Source of the DNA: Bacteroidetes bacterium ADurb.Bin145
Lineage (GTDB): Bacteria > Bacteroidota > Bacteroidia > Bacteroidales > VadinHA17
Length of the DNA: 64,000 nucleotides
Reading direction: 5' to 3'
NCBI GenBank assembly: GCA_002070505.1
Contig: MWDJ01000006.1
Location: forward strand, 1 to 64,000
In this document: positions 54,248-63,688 of the stretch, one piece after another
Numbering within the stretch: the stretch's first letter is position 1
How the letters are laid out: each line of letters begins with the position of its first letter
Position numbers and translations under genes: made by a program
Notes under the pieces: generated by a model
The model's input: only the letters and a program-made list of their open reading frames with translations
Told to the model about the DNA's origin: nothing
Database searches by the model: none

Positions 54248-57200
54248 ATGAAGGTTGAATTTATTTTTGAAACCAGTTGGGAAGTATGCAACAAGGTTGG
54301 GGGAATCCATACGGTAATTTCTACAAAGGCTCTGAATATTGTTGAAGCAGTCGGCGATAATTATATACTGATCGGCCCTGATGTATGGAGGGAGGACGTA
54401 AAGAACCCTGAATTTATTCCTGATGAGTCCCTGTTCGGTGAATGGAAAGCCCGGGCTGTCTCAGAAGGCCTCAGGGTTAAAACCGGGAGATGGGATATTG
54501 CAGGCAAGCCTATTGTGATGCTTTTGGATTTCACACCTTATTTCGGCCAGCAGAATGAGATATTTGCAAGATTCTGGGAAACATACAAGCTCGACAGTAT
54601 AACTGGTCAGTGGGACTATGTAGAGCCTGCCCTTTTCGGATTTGCAGCCGGTAAAGTGATTGAAAGTTATACCTCATTCTACCACGAACATCATAATATC
54701 ATTGCACAATTTCACGAATGGATGACAGGAACAGGAATCCTGTATCTTCAAAAATGGTGTCCCTGGATAGCAACATCTTTTACAACTCATGCTACCGTCC
54801 TTGGGCGCTGTATAGCAGGTAATAACCGCCCGCTTTACGGTAAGATGAAGGAATATAACCCTATCCAGGTAGCCCGCGAATCAAATGTGGTTGCAAAACA
54901 ATCCCTTGAAAAAATAACAGCTTCAGTAGCCGATGTCTTCACTACTGTAAGCGGCATAACATCAAAAGAATGCAGTCATTTCCTCGGAAAGGATGTCGAT
55001 ATTGTAACCCCAAACGGATTTGAAGATTCCTTCGTACCGGAGAGTGACCAGTTCGATGCAAAGAGGGGAACAGCCAGGTTGAAACTCAGACAGGTGGCCG
55101 AAGCGGTTCTCGGTTATAAACTTCCGGATGATTGCATTTACATTGCAAACAGCGGAAGATATGAATTCAGAAATAAGGGAGTTGATGTATTCATAGATTC
55201 AATGGGAGAGCTGAACAGGAAGGATAAACTGAATAAGCAGTGTGTTGCTTTTATCCTTATGCCGGCCTACCATAAAGGCCCCCGGGAGGATATAAGCAAT
55301 ATACTTTATAATAACGGAACCCCCGCGACCTCCGATCCATACCTTACACACTGGCTTCATTATCCGTCAACTGATCCGGTGCTCCAAAGAATAAGTGCCA
55401 ATAATCTCCAAAATGACGAGAAATCTCAGGTAAAAGTGATCTTTGCGCCATCATACCTTAATGGCAACGACGGTATCTTCAATCTCTCATATTATGATCT
55501 TCTCATCGGTTTTGACCTGACAGTGTTCCCTTCCTATTATGAACCCTGGGGATATACTCCGTTGGAGAGCCTTATGTTCTCGATACCCACAATAACAACA
55601 TCACTTTCCGGATTCGGACTTTGGGTGAGGGAGTATTTTAAAGAACACGGTAATGGTATTGCTATAATTGAAAGAACCGACGATAATGAAAGCAATGTTA
55701 TCAAAGAGATAAGGGATTTTATCTCAATGTTTATTGGATTAAATGATAATGAGGTATTTGAAGCCAGGAAGAAAGCTCATGAGATCTCACGCATAGCCAT
55801 GTGGGACAGCCTGGTGCAGCATTACTTTTCAGCTTATGAAATGGCTCTTGACAAGAGCACTGAAAGGAGGGAAGAACCCAGGGAGTTTATCGGATTTGTT
55901 GAAACTCCGGGTATCCCGGTCCGCAAACCCCACCAGGTGCCAATCTGGAAAGATATTTACGTCCAGAGCGATGTGCCTGATAAACTTGCTTCTCTTAAAG
56001 ATCTTGCCAACAACCTATGGTATTCATGGCATACAGAAGCTGAGTCTATCTTCAGGCGAATGGATCCTTCATTATGGGAAGAAGTGAAACATAATCCCAA
56101 GCTTCTTCTTGAGAAGATAGATTATAAAAGACTTCTGGTTCTTGAGGATGATGATGAATTTGTATCAGATCTTGAAGCTATTACCAAAACCTTCAATGAA
56201 TATTTAAGCCGTCCGGATGATCCGGATAAGCCCAGTGTTGCATATTTCAGCATGGAATTCGGGATCCATCAGTGCCTTAAGATATATTCAGGAGGGCTTG
56301 GGATACTTGCCGGTGATTATTTGAAGGAAGCAAGCGATTCAAATCTAAATATAATCGGTGTCGGGTTCCTTTACAGGTATGGATATTTTCGCCAGAAACT
56401 TGGTCCGAGAGGCGAACAGCTGACTATCTATGAAACCGAAGACTTTTCCAGGTTGCCGGTAACTCCTGTCAAAGACTCTAAGGGAAATCATATGTTTGTC
56501 ACTCTTGCCTGGCCCGGGAGAACAGTCAAGATAAGGATATGGCAGGCAATGGTAGGCAAAGTCAGACTTTTCCTGCTTGATACAGATTTCGACGATAATA
56601 CTCCTGAGGACCGCACGATAACCCATTATCTTTATGGAGGGGATATTGAAAACCGCCTGAGGCAGGAACTTATTCTTGGTATTGGAGGAATAAGGGCACT
56701 AACAGCTATGGGCCTAAAACCCGACCTGTATCACAGTAATGAGGGCCATTCGGCATTTATAAGCTTAGAACGATTGAGGACAATGATAGAGGAATTTCAT
56801 CTTACATTCAATCAGGCCCTCGAAGCCGTCAGGGCATCGACGCTCTTTACTACTCACACTCCTGTTCCTGCAGGGCATGATGCTTTTGATGAAGACCTGC
56901 TCCGAAAATATATTTCCCATTACCATAGCAGGCTGAATATAACATGGGACGAGCTGATGGCCCTGGGAAGATGCGAAGGTGAACTGGAGAAGAAATTCAA
57001 CATGAGCTATCTGGCTACCCGTATGTCGCAGGAAGTGAATGGTGTAAGTAAACTGCACGGGGAGGTGAGCCAGGGAATGTTCAATAAACTATGGCCAGGA
57101 TACCTTCAGGAAGAACTCTTTATCGGGTATGTAACAAATGGTGTGCATCACCCCACGTGGACGGCTCCCGAATGGAAAGAGCTATATGCCAGAATAACAG

Positions 57201-58471
57201 GATCTGAAAATTTTGATCAGACAGACAGGGAACTCTGGGAGAAGCTTTATACGGTAGATGACAAAATAATCTATTCAATTAAGAAAACCCTTAAAAAGAG
57301 GTTGTTTGCTAATATCCGCAAGAGACTTCAGTCAGATATGATCGACAGACATGTCAGTCCCCGTACCCTTATGAGCATAAGTACACACCTTGACGAAAAA
57401 GCCCTGACAATAGGCTTTGCCCGGAGGTTTGCGACCTATAAGAGAGCTGGGTTGCTGTTCAGGGACCTCGACAGGCTTGCCAGAATAGTGAATAATCCGG
57501 ATAAACCGGTCCAGTTCATTTATGCAGGGAAAGCTCATCCGCACGATGGAGGAGGACAGGACCTGATAAAGAGGATCTTTGAAATATCCCAGATGCCTCA
57601 GTTCACCGGTAAGGTTATTTTCCTCGAAAACTATGACATTGAACTCGCAAAATATCTGGTCCAGGGCGTTGATATCTGGCTTAATACACCTACAAGACCC
57701 CTGGAAGCTTCAGGGACAAGCGGTGAAAAAGCTGTTATGAACGGGACCCTGCATTTCAGTGTCCTTGACGGCTGGTGGGTTGAAGGTTACAGAGCATTTG
57801 CCGGCTGGGCCCTCCCGAAAAAGAGGACCTTTGCAAATCAGGAGCTTCAGGATGACATTGATGCTGAGACAATTTACAATATGCTTGAATATGAAATTAT
57901 ACCTGCATATTATTCATTTGATAACCAGGGGATTCCAGTCGAATGGATCAGCCTTGTCAAGAACACTATGGTTAAGATCGCACCTGAATTCACAATGAAA
58001 CGCCAGATAGATGATTATTTTGAGAAATATTATAATAAGCTTTATGCAAGAACAAAATATCTGGTATCAAATAACTTTGAAAAAGCTAAGGATCTGGCAG
58101 ACTGGAAACAGGTGATGAAGGCTGAATGGGACAATATTGAAGTGTTGAACTACAGTTTCGAGAAACCAAAGGAGAATGTTTATCATTCAGGGCACGATTA
58201 CAAAGCTGAGATAGCTCTCAACATTCACAAGATCCCAAAAGAAAATGTGGGCGTCGAATACGTAATTACACACCTGAATAAGGAAGGGAAGCATGAATTT
58301 ATTGCCAGCAAGGACTTTATCCTTGTCAGCAGCAAAAGTGGCAAATGCCTTTACAGGGCTAACCTTGTCCCTGAAAAAGCAGGTACCTTCTTTTATGGTA
58401 TACGGATCTACCCCAAACATAAGGACCTGCCTCATAAGCAGGATTTCTACCTTCTGAGATGGATCGACTAA
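54248..58471 (+). CDS. Fused glycogen synthase (GT3-like) and alpha-glucan phosphorylase (GT35)
   Basis: A 1407-residue bifunctional protein. Residues 1 to about 545 are a GT3-like glycogen synthase (FIFETSWEVCNKVGGIHTVIS at the start; PSYYEPWGYTPLESL near the C-terminal donor site). Residues about 570-1407 are an archaeal/thermophile-type glycogen phosphorylase with NLWYSWHTEAESIFRRMDP, YFSMEFGIHQCLKIYSGGLGILAGD, FTTHTPVPAGHD and the PLP-binding lysine in SGTSGEKAVMNG (Lys1161). One chain thus makes and breaks alpha-1,4 bonds of glycogen. Such fusions are known in Bacteroidota. It ends by overlapping the convergent branching enzyme gene by four bases. Confidence 0.93.
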   Translation: MKVEFIFETSWEVCNKVGGIHTVISTKALNIVEAVGDNYILIGPDVWREDVKNPEFIPDESLFGEWKARAVSEGLRVKTGRWDIAGKPIVMLLDFTPYFGQQNEIFARFWETYKLDSITGQWDYVEPALFGFAAGKVIESYTSFYHEHHNIIAQFHEWMTGTGILYLQKWCPWIATSFTTHATVLGRCIAGNNRPLYGKMKEYNPIQVARESNVVAKQSLEKITASVADVFTTVSGITSKECSHFLGKDVDIVTPNGFEDSFVPESDQFDAKRGTARLKLRQVAEAVLGYKLPDDCIYIANSGRYEFRNKGVDVFIDSMGELNRKDKLNKQCVAFILMPAYHKGPREDISNILYNNGTPATSDPYLTHWLHYPSTDPVLQRISANNLQNDEKSQVKVIFAPSYLNGNDGIFNLSYYDLLIGFDLTVFPSYYEPWGYTPLESLMFSIPTITTSLSGFGLWVREYFKEHGNGIAIIERTDDNESNVIKEIRDFISMFIGLNDNEVFEARKKAHEISRIAMWDSLVQHYFSAYEMALDKSTERREEPREFIGFVETPGIPVRKPHQVPIWKDIYVQSDVPDKLASLKDLANNLWYSWHTEAESIFRRMDPSLWEEVKHNPKLLLEKIDYKRLLVLEDDDEFVSDLEAITKTFNEYLSRPDDPDKPSVAYFSMEFGIHQCLKIYSGGLGILAGDYLKEASDSNLNIIGVGFLYRYGYFRQKLGPRGEQLTIYETEDFSRLPVTPVKDSKGNHMFVTLAWPGRTVKIRIWQAMVGKVRLFLLDTDFDDNTPEDRTITHYLYGGDIENRLRQELILGIGGIRALTAMGLKPDLYHSNEGHSAFISLERLRTMIEEFHLTFNQALEAVRASTLFTTHTPVPAGHDAFDEDLLRKYISHYHSRLNITWDELMALGRCEGELEKKFNMSYLATRMSQEVNGVSKLHGEVSQGMFNKLWPGYLQEELFIGYVTNGVHHPTWTAPEWKELYARITGSENFDQTDRELWEKLYTVDDKIIYSIKKTLKKRLFANIRKRLQSDMIDRHVSPRTLMSISTHLDEKALTIGFARRFATYKRAGLLFRDLDRLARIVNNPDKPVQFIYAGKAHPHDGGGQDLIKRIFEISQMPQFTGKVIFLENYDIELAKYLVQGVDIWLNTPTRPLEASGTSGEKAVMNGTLHFSVLDGWWVEGYRAFAGWALPKKRTFANQELQDDIDAETIYNMLEYEIIPAYYSFDNQGIPVEWISLVKNTMVKIAPEFTMKRQIDDYFEKYYNKLYARTKYLVSNNFEKAKDLADWKQVMKAEWDNIEVLNYSFEKPKENVYHSGHDYKAEIALNIHKIPKENVGVEYVITHLNKEGKHEFIASKDFILVSSKSGKCLYRANLVPEKAGTFFYGIRIYPKHKDLPHKQDFYLLRWID

Positions 58472-60495
58472 ATTTCCGTTGCTCTCCGGATTGGTTCCTT
58501 CTTAAGCACCAAAGCTGTCCGGGCAGGCAGATAAAGAAAAAGATACAGAGGGACATTAAGGGCAGGCCTGTCGGCTTTTCTTATTGAATTATAGACACTC
58601 TTTCTGTCGATACGGTCAAATCCGCCGAATGCCGGATCGTCAGTATCAAGAATTATCCTGAATTTTCCCTTAACAGGTATTCCGTAATCGGTGAATGAAT
58701 TTGTAGGATGGAAATTGAATACGAAAAGAAGAGCCCCTCTTGAGAATGCGATTACCTTATCATATGAGTTTTCATATATCTTCTCGACAAATGGATTATC
58801 GAGTACCTTGAATTCATTATGAAGCCGGGTCATATTCTGATCGAAAGCAGCCAGAAATTGATATTTCAGAGCTTTGTTATCAACAAGATCCCATTGCCTC
58901 CGGGCATATTTAAAACTCCAGTTATTCCCTTCGCGTGGAAAATCGATCCATTCAGGATGGCCGAATTCATTACCCATAAAGTTCAGATAACCACTTCCGG
59001 CTGTCGAGAAGGTGATCAACCTTATCATCTTATGCAATGCAATGCCACGATCCATGGGGATACTGTGATAGGATGTTGTCATTCCTCTGTACATCTCTGC
59101 ATCTATCATCCTGAATATAAGCGTTTTATCTCCAACCAGGGCCTGGTCATGTGATTCGCAGTACGATATTATCTTCTCTTCAGGTCTGTGCTGCGTCAGT
59201 TCATGAAACAGATGACCCATATCCCAGCTCTCGTCAGGTACTTCTTTTAACAGTTTGATCCAGAGATCAGGTACTCCCATCGATAATCTGTAGTCGAAAC
59301 CAGTGCCGCCTTTTTTTGTTTCAGCAGCCAGGCCTGGCATTCCGCTCATTTCTTCTGCAATAGTTAAAGCTGCGGGCTTGAAAGCATGAATGAGTTTATT
59401 GGCAAGGTACAGATAAACGAGAGCATCAATATCCTGACCTCCGTTGAAATAATCGCTGTATGATGTGAAATTCTTTCCCAGCCCGTGATCGTAATATATC
59501 ATACTTGTGATCCCGTCAAACCTGAATCCGTCGAAATTATACTCTTCGAGCCAGTAACGGCAGTTTGAAAGCAGAAAATGAATCACGCTGTTCTTACCGT
59601 AATCAAAACACAATGAATCCCAGGCAATATGGTTCCTGCGGTCATTGGTGTGGAAATACTGACCGTGCGAGCCGTCAAACAGGCCAAGGCCTTCATTCAC
59701 ATTTTTAACGGCATGGGAATGTACGAGGTCCATTATGACACGAAGGCCGGAGGCATGAGCGGTATCGACAAGCTCTTTGAGTTCTTCGGGAGTTCCGAAA
59801 CGTGAAGAGGCTGCGAAGAAATTTGATACGTGGTAGCCAAAAGAGCCGTAAAAGGGATGCTCCTGGATCGCCATCAGCTGAACAGTATTATACCCGGCTT
59901 TAACGATCCGTGGAAGGATATTCCTTGTAAATTCAGCATAAGTCCCGGCCCTTTCCTCTGAAGTGGCCATTCCGATATGCGCTTCATAGATCAATGGAGA
60001 GCCGGGGGCCGGTTTGAAATCGGGGACTGACCATTTATAAGGTTTCTGAGGATCCCATACCTGTGCAGAAAAAATCTTGGTAAGGTTATCCTGAACCACC
60101 CTTGTCGCATAAGAGGGAATCCGTTCGCCCTTACCCCCCTGCCAGTGTACGGAAAGCTTGAACAGGTCTCCGTGTTTAATCGCTTCAGGCGGAAGATTCA
60201 TTTCCCAGTTACCATAATCATTTATCTTCTGCATAGCATATCCGGGTTTTTCCTTCCAGTTATTGAAGGTCCCGATAAGGTAAATTGCTGTTGCATTAGG
60301 GGCCCATTCTCTGAAAATCCAACCGTTCCTGTCCTTATGAAGCCCGTAATAAAAATGACCAAGCGCAAATTCAGCAAGCGATCCGCTTCTTGTAAGTTCC
60401 CTTTCTTTTAACTGACATTTTCTGATACGCTCTTCTATTATACAAATAAATGGCTCAAGCCAGGGATCGGTCGTATAGAATTTTCCGGGCCTCAT
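58468..60495 (-). CDS. glgB: 1,4-alpha-glucan branching enzyme, GH13_8 (eukaryotic type)
   Basis: Introduces alpha-1,6 branches in glycogen. The 675-residue protein has an N-terminal CBM48 (GHFYYGLHKDRNGWIFREWAPNATAIYLIGTFNNW), the GH13 barrel with DLVHSHAVKNVNEGLGLFDG, DGFRFDGITSMIYYDHG (nucleophile Asp), ESHDQALVGDKT and MGNEFGHPEW, and the C-terminal beta domain. The VHSHAxKNV motif marks the eukaryotic-like subfamily. The start at 60495 (MRPGKF) was preferred over one 51 bp upstream. Located convergently behind the synthase-phosphorylase, it completes the glycogen cluster, but on the opposite strand. Confidence 0.94.
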   Translation of the reverse strand: MRPGKFYTTDPWLEPFICIIEERIRKCQLKERELTRSGSLAEFALGHFYYGLHKDRNGWIFREWAPNATAIYLIGTFNNWKEKPGYAMQKINDYGNWEMNLPPEAIKHGDLFKLSVHWQGGKGERIPSYATRVVQDNLTKIFSAQVWDPQKPYKWSVPDFKPAPGSPLIYEAHIGMATSEERAGTYAEFTRNILPRIVKAGYNTVQLMAIQEHPFYGSFGYHVSNFFAASSRFGTPEELKELVDTAHASGLRVIMDLVHSHAVKNVNEGLGLFDGSHGQYFHTNDRRNHIAWDSLCFDYGKNSVIHFLLSNCRYWLEEYNFDGFRFDGITSMIYYDHGLGKNFTSYSDYFNGGQDIDALVYLYLANKLIHAFKPAALTIAEEMSGMPGLAAETKKGGTGFDYRLSMGVPDLWIKLLKEVPDESWDMGHLFHELTQHRPEEKIISYCESHDQALVGDKTLIFRMIDAEMYRGMTTSYHSIPMDRGIALHKMIRLITFSTAGSGYLNFMGNEFGHPEWIDFPREGNNWSFKYARRQWDLVDNKALKYQFLAAFDQNMTRLHNEFKVLDNPFVEKIYENSYDKVIAFSRGALLFVFNFHPTNSFTDYGIPVKGKFRIILDTDDPAFGGFDRIDRKSVYNSIRKADRPALNVPLYLFLYLPARTALVLKKEPIRRATEI

Positions 60496-60572
60496 AAATT
60501 TCAGCGATTCGTATTTGCCAATAAAAATACAAAAACAAAATAACAATGTTTACTCATATTCAGAGGCTTTGC

Positions 60573-60580
60573 TAATTTTG
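60573..60580 (+). promoter_or_regulatory. -7 box for ribF
   Basis: TAATTTTG matches TAnnTTTG, 18 bp before the ribF ATG, so the leader would be very short (about 12 nt). The -33 box is weak. Confidence 0.35.
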
Positions 60581-60598
60581 CATGTTTATTTACTGATT

Positions 60599-61528
60599 AT
60601 GGAGGTGCATAAAGGCAGCGGGAATCTTCATTTAAAGAACCCTGTGGTTACAATGGGGATATTTGACGGCGTCCATCGCGGCCACAAGGTCATTATCGAC
60701 CGGTTAGTATCTAAGGCGAAGGAATTAAACGGAGAATCAGTTGTAATCACTTTTAACCCTCATCCGAGACTTATTCTTGAATCTGGATCAGCGAATATCT
60801 CTTTCCTTTCAACACTGGAGGAAAAAACTTCTCTTCTCCGTAAAACCGGTGCCGGACACCTTATAGTAATGGAGTTCAACAGCCAGTTAAGCTCAATGGA
60901 AGCACCTGATTTCATTAGGACAATACTTATTGACAGGATAGGGATGAAGCATCTGATAGTTGGTCATGATCATCATTTCGGTCACGGGGGGAGCGGCGAT
61001 TTCAGAACAATAACAAAATATTCAAAATCATTCAATTTCACTGTAGAACAATTACCGGGGATAGTTGACGGGAATGTCACGATCAGTTCTTCCCTGATAA
61101 GGGAGGCTTTATTATCAGGAAGACTCGACGAGGCCAACAGATGGCTAGGCTATAATTATTACCTTAAGGGCAGGGTCGTTGAAGGAAGTAAAATTGGCCG
61201 TAAACTGGGTTTCCCTACGGCGAACATAAAACCTGACGATCATTTTAAACTTATTCCTGCCGATGGTGTTTATGCTGTTGAAGTGAATCTGGACGGTAAC
61301 ATCCATAACGCAATGTTAAGCATTGGGTTCAATCCTACGATCAGGAAACAACCAGGGGACAGGTCAATAGAAGTACATATATTTGATTTTGAGGAGAGTA
61401 TATATGACCGTGAAATAGAAATTGTATTCAGGTTCAGATTACGCAATGAGAAAAAATTCAATAATGAAAAAGAACTGGCCGGCCAGATGGAAATTGACAA
61501 GGCAAATGCATTAAGGCTGCTCACTTGA
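60599..61528 (+). CDS. ribF: Bifunctional riboflavin kinase / FAD synthetase
   Basis: Makes FMN and then FAD from riboflavin. The 309-residue protein has an N-terminal nucleotidyltransferase domain with TMGIFDGVHRGHK (about 17-29), TFNPHPR and SSSLIREALLSGRLDEA, and a C-terminal riboflavin kinase barrel with GRVVEGSKIGRKLGFPTANI and DGVYAVEV. The start at 60599 (MEVHKG) was chosen because residues before it, from an ATG at 60515, show no family match. It is divergent from glgB and followed 49 bp later by ahcY. Confidence 0.95.
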   Translation: MEVHKGSGNLHLKNPVVTMGIFDGVHRGHKVIIDRLVSKAKELNGESVVITFNPHPRLILESGSANISFLSTLEEKTSLLRKTGAGHLIVMEFNSQLSSMEAPDFIRTILIDRIGMKHLIVGHDHHFGHGGSGDFRTITKYSKSFNFTVEQLPGIVDGNVTISSSLIREALLSGRLDEANRWLGYNYYLKGRVVEGSKIGRKLGFPTANIKPDDHFKLIPADGVYAVEVNLDGNIHNAMLSIGFNPTIRKQPGDRSIEVHIFDFEESIYDREIEIVFRFRLRNEKKFNNEKELAGQMEIDKANALRLLT

Positions 61529-61577
61529 ATAATTTGGAGGTATTGTTTATATTTAAGAACTTTAATATTGATAATCA

Positions 61578-62993
61578 ATGGATTTAGCAACCACTACAAT
61601 GGAATACAAGGTAAAAGACATTTCGCTTGCAGATTTTGGAAGAAAAGAGATTGAGATTGCAGAGAAAGAGATGCCGGGACTGCTTGCAATAAGAAGGAAA
61701 TATTCGAAGGAAAAACCCCTGAATGGGGCAAGAATAACCGGTTCGCTTCATATGACGATCCAGACAGCTGTTTTGATAGAGACGCTAAGGGAGCTAGGTG
61801 CTGATGTAAGATGGGCAAGCTGCAACATTTTTTCTACGCAGGATCACGCAGCAGCAGCTATCGCAGCTGCCGGAGTACCTGTTTTTGCCTGGAAAGGAGA
61901 ATCCCTGGAAGATTACTGGTGGTGCACAGCCCGGGCACTGTCTTTTCCCAACGGAAAAGGACCAAATCTGATCGTTGATGACGGAGGCGATGCATCACTT
62001 CTTGTCCATCTGGGGTATAAGGCTGAAAATGATCCATCGGTACTGGACAGGAAAGCCTCCAGCAAAGAGGAAGCTGTCATTCTCGAAACACTGAAAGACC
62101 TGCAGAAAACTGAACCGGGCAAATGGAAACGTGCCGTGAGTGAGCTTAAGGGTATTTCAGAAGAAACCACAACAGGTGTCCACAGACTTTACCAGATGCT
62201 TGAAAATAATGAATTGCTGGTACCGGCAATAAATGTTAATGATTCAGTGACAAAATCCAAATTTGATAACCTCTACGGCTGCCGTGAATCTCTTGCCGAC
62301 GGAATAAAGAGAGCAACGGATGTGATGATCGCCGGTAAGGTTGTTGTAGTGTGCGGGTATGGTGATGTAGGAAAAGGATGCGCGAAATCAATGAGATCTT
62401 ACGGAGCCAGGGTGATCGTTACAGAAATCGATCCTATTTGTGCACTTCAGGCTGCAATGGAAGGATTTGAGGTTAAGACTGTTGAAGATACACTTGATGA
62501 AGCAAATATCTTCGTTACAGCAACGGGGAACAGGGATATCATCACGGTTGATCATATGAAAAAAATGAAGGATCAGTCAATCGTATGCAATATCGGCCAT
62601 TTTGATAATGAAATTCAGGTTGACAGACTTAACGCACTGAAAGGAGTACAGAAAATCAATATAAAACCTCAGGTTGATAAATACCTTTTTCCGGATGGAC
62701 ATGCAATATTCCTGCTTGCAGAAGGACGACTTGTAAATCTTGGCTGTGCAACAGGTCATCCTTCATTCGTTATGAGTAATTCTTTCAGTAATCAGACTCT
62801 TGCTCAGATCGATCTGTGGAAGAATGACTACAAGATCGGTGTATACCGTCTTCCAAAATACCTTGATGAAGAAGTTGCGAGGCTCCACCTTGACCAGCTG
62901 GGAGTTAAACTCACTATCCTGTCGGAAGAACAGGCTGAATACATTAATGTACCACTGAAAGGTCCATATAAGCCAGATCATTACAGATATTGA
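61578..62993 (+). CDS. ahcY: Adenosylhomocysteinase (SAH hydrolase)
   Basis: Splits S-adenosylhomocysteine to adenosine and homocysteine, closing the methylation cycle. The 471-residue protein shows [57 protein letters not shown], the NAD-binding [22 protein letters not shown], and the C-terminal end [12 protein letters not shown], whose lysine and tyrosines contact NAD of the neighbouring subunit. Start Met1 or Met8; both are plausible. The 49-bp upstream spacer is too short for a SAH or SAM riboswitch. Confidence 0.97.
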   Translation: MDLATTTMEYKVKDISLADFGRKEIEIAEKEMPGLLAIRRKYSKEKPLNGARITGSLHMTIQTAVLIETLRELGADVRWASCNIFSTQDHAAAAIAAAGVPVFAWKGESLEDYWWCTARALSFPNGKGPNLIVDDGGDASLLVHLGYKAENDPSVLDRKASSKEEAVILETLKDLQKTEPGKWKRAVSELKGISEETTTGVHRLYQMLENNELLVPAINVNDSVTKSKFDNLYGCRESLADGIKRATDVMIAGKVVVVCGYGDVGKGCAKSMRSYGARVIVTEIDPICALQAAMEGFEVKTVEDTLDEANIFVTATGNRDIITVDHMKKMKDQSIVCNIGHFDNEIQVDRLNALKGVQKINIKPQVDKYLFPDGHAIFLLAEGRLVNLGCATGHPSFVMSNSFSNQTLAQIDLWKNDYKIGVYRLPKYLDEEVARLHLDQLGVKLTILSEEQAEYINVPLKGPYKPDHYRY

Positions 62994-63158
62994 TTTTGTC
63001 TGAGAAGGGCTCTCCCGACAAATCGGGGTCGGTTCTTCGCTCCTCCATATCTATAATCTTTTTAAATGATTGTCAATAACTTGTGGGGAAAGTTAAAATA
63101 TTTATCCTGATTGCTTTAACTATGGAGTTAAATTGGCTGAAACCATAATCGTTGAATT

Positions 63159-63551
63159 ATGAATAAGCTTTTCAATAAAAAGTTACTTTTCTGTTTACTG
63201 ATTTTTTCAATCACTCTTACAGTCTGTGAAGCTCAGTCATTTGACCGGCCGAGGGCTCACAGGCTCCAGAAGAATGTAAGTAAAAGACCCATGAGATCTA
63301 AAACAATTAAAGTAAGGGAACCAGGATCCAGGGAAAAGGCAAAAAAGAAAACCGAGGCTGCTGACAGAAAGAACAGAAGAGAATATGCAAAATATGTAAA
63401 AGACAATCAAAAGCGATCACTTGAGATACAGACACCTGTTGTTCGCGAAAGGATGAAGAAAAACATGAAGACTGCAAACGCCAATTATAAAGCTAAAAGA
63501 AAAATGGTGGCAAGAACAGGCAATAAATCGGGCAAAAAATACTCAAGATAA
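63159..63551 (+). CDS. Small very basic secreted protein, unknown
   Basis: A 130-residue protein with a clear signal peptide (LLFCLLIFSITLTVCEAQ, cleavage after about 25). The mature part is highly basic, about 35% Lys plus Arg with scattered Glu, and predicted helical (REKAKKKTEAADRKNRREYAKYV). No known domain was recognised. It is free-standing, between ahcY and greA, with a weak hairpin (CCCGA-caaa-TCGGG, 63014-63027) upstream. It might bind an anionic surface such as lipopolysaccharide or nucleic acid, but that is only charge-based inference. Confidence 0.65.
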   Translation: MNKLFNKKLLFCLLIFSITLTVCEAQSFDRPRAHRLQKNVSKRPMRSKTIKVREPGSREKAKKKTEAADRKNRREYAKYVKDNQKRSLEIQTPVVRERMKKNMKTANANYKAKRKMVARTGNKSGKKYSR

Positions 63552-63596
63552 GTCATAAAAATACTTTTAATGTAATCCACTTATTTTCAGGTTTAT

Positions 63597-63628
63597 TTTG
63601 TATTTTTAAAAATAATTTGCTATATTTG
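63597..63628 (+). promoter_or_regulatory. greA promoter
   Basis: TTTG (63597-63600), 20 bp, TATATTTG (63621-63628): a consensus Bacteroidota promoter. Transcription would start near 63634, immediately before a hairpin. Confidence 0.7.
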
Positions 63629-63634
63629 TTAAAT

Positions 63635-63673
63635 GAAGAGTTCCGGAATCCCACGGAATTCTTCTTATTTTTT
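63635..63673 (+). terminator. Terminator-like hairpin at the start of the greA leader
   Basis: GAAGAGTTCCG (63635-63645) pairs with CGGAATTCTTC (63654-63664), 11 bp with one G-U pair, 8-nt loop, followed by TTATTTTTT (63665-63673). It lies downstream of the greA promoter and upstream of the ATG. It could end some transcripts early or protect the 5' end; it might also be the terminator of the preceding gene. Confidence 0.6.
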
Positions 63674-63688
63674 AACTAAACAGGAGAA

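Noticed and set aside
61529-61577. SAH or SAM riboswitch before ahcY
   Set aside because: The spacer is only 49 bp and AT-rich, with no conserved stem.
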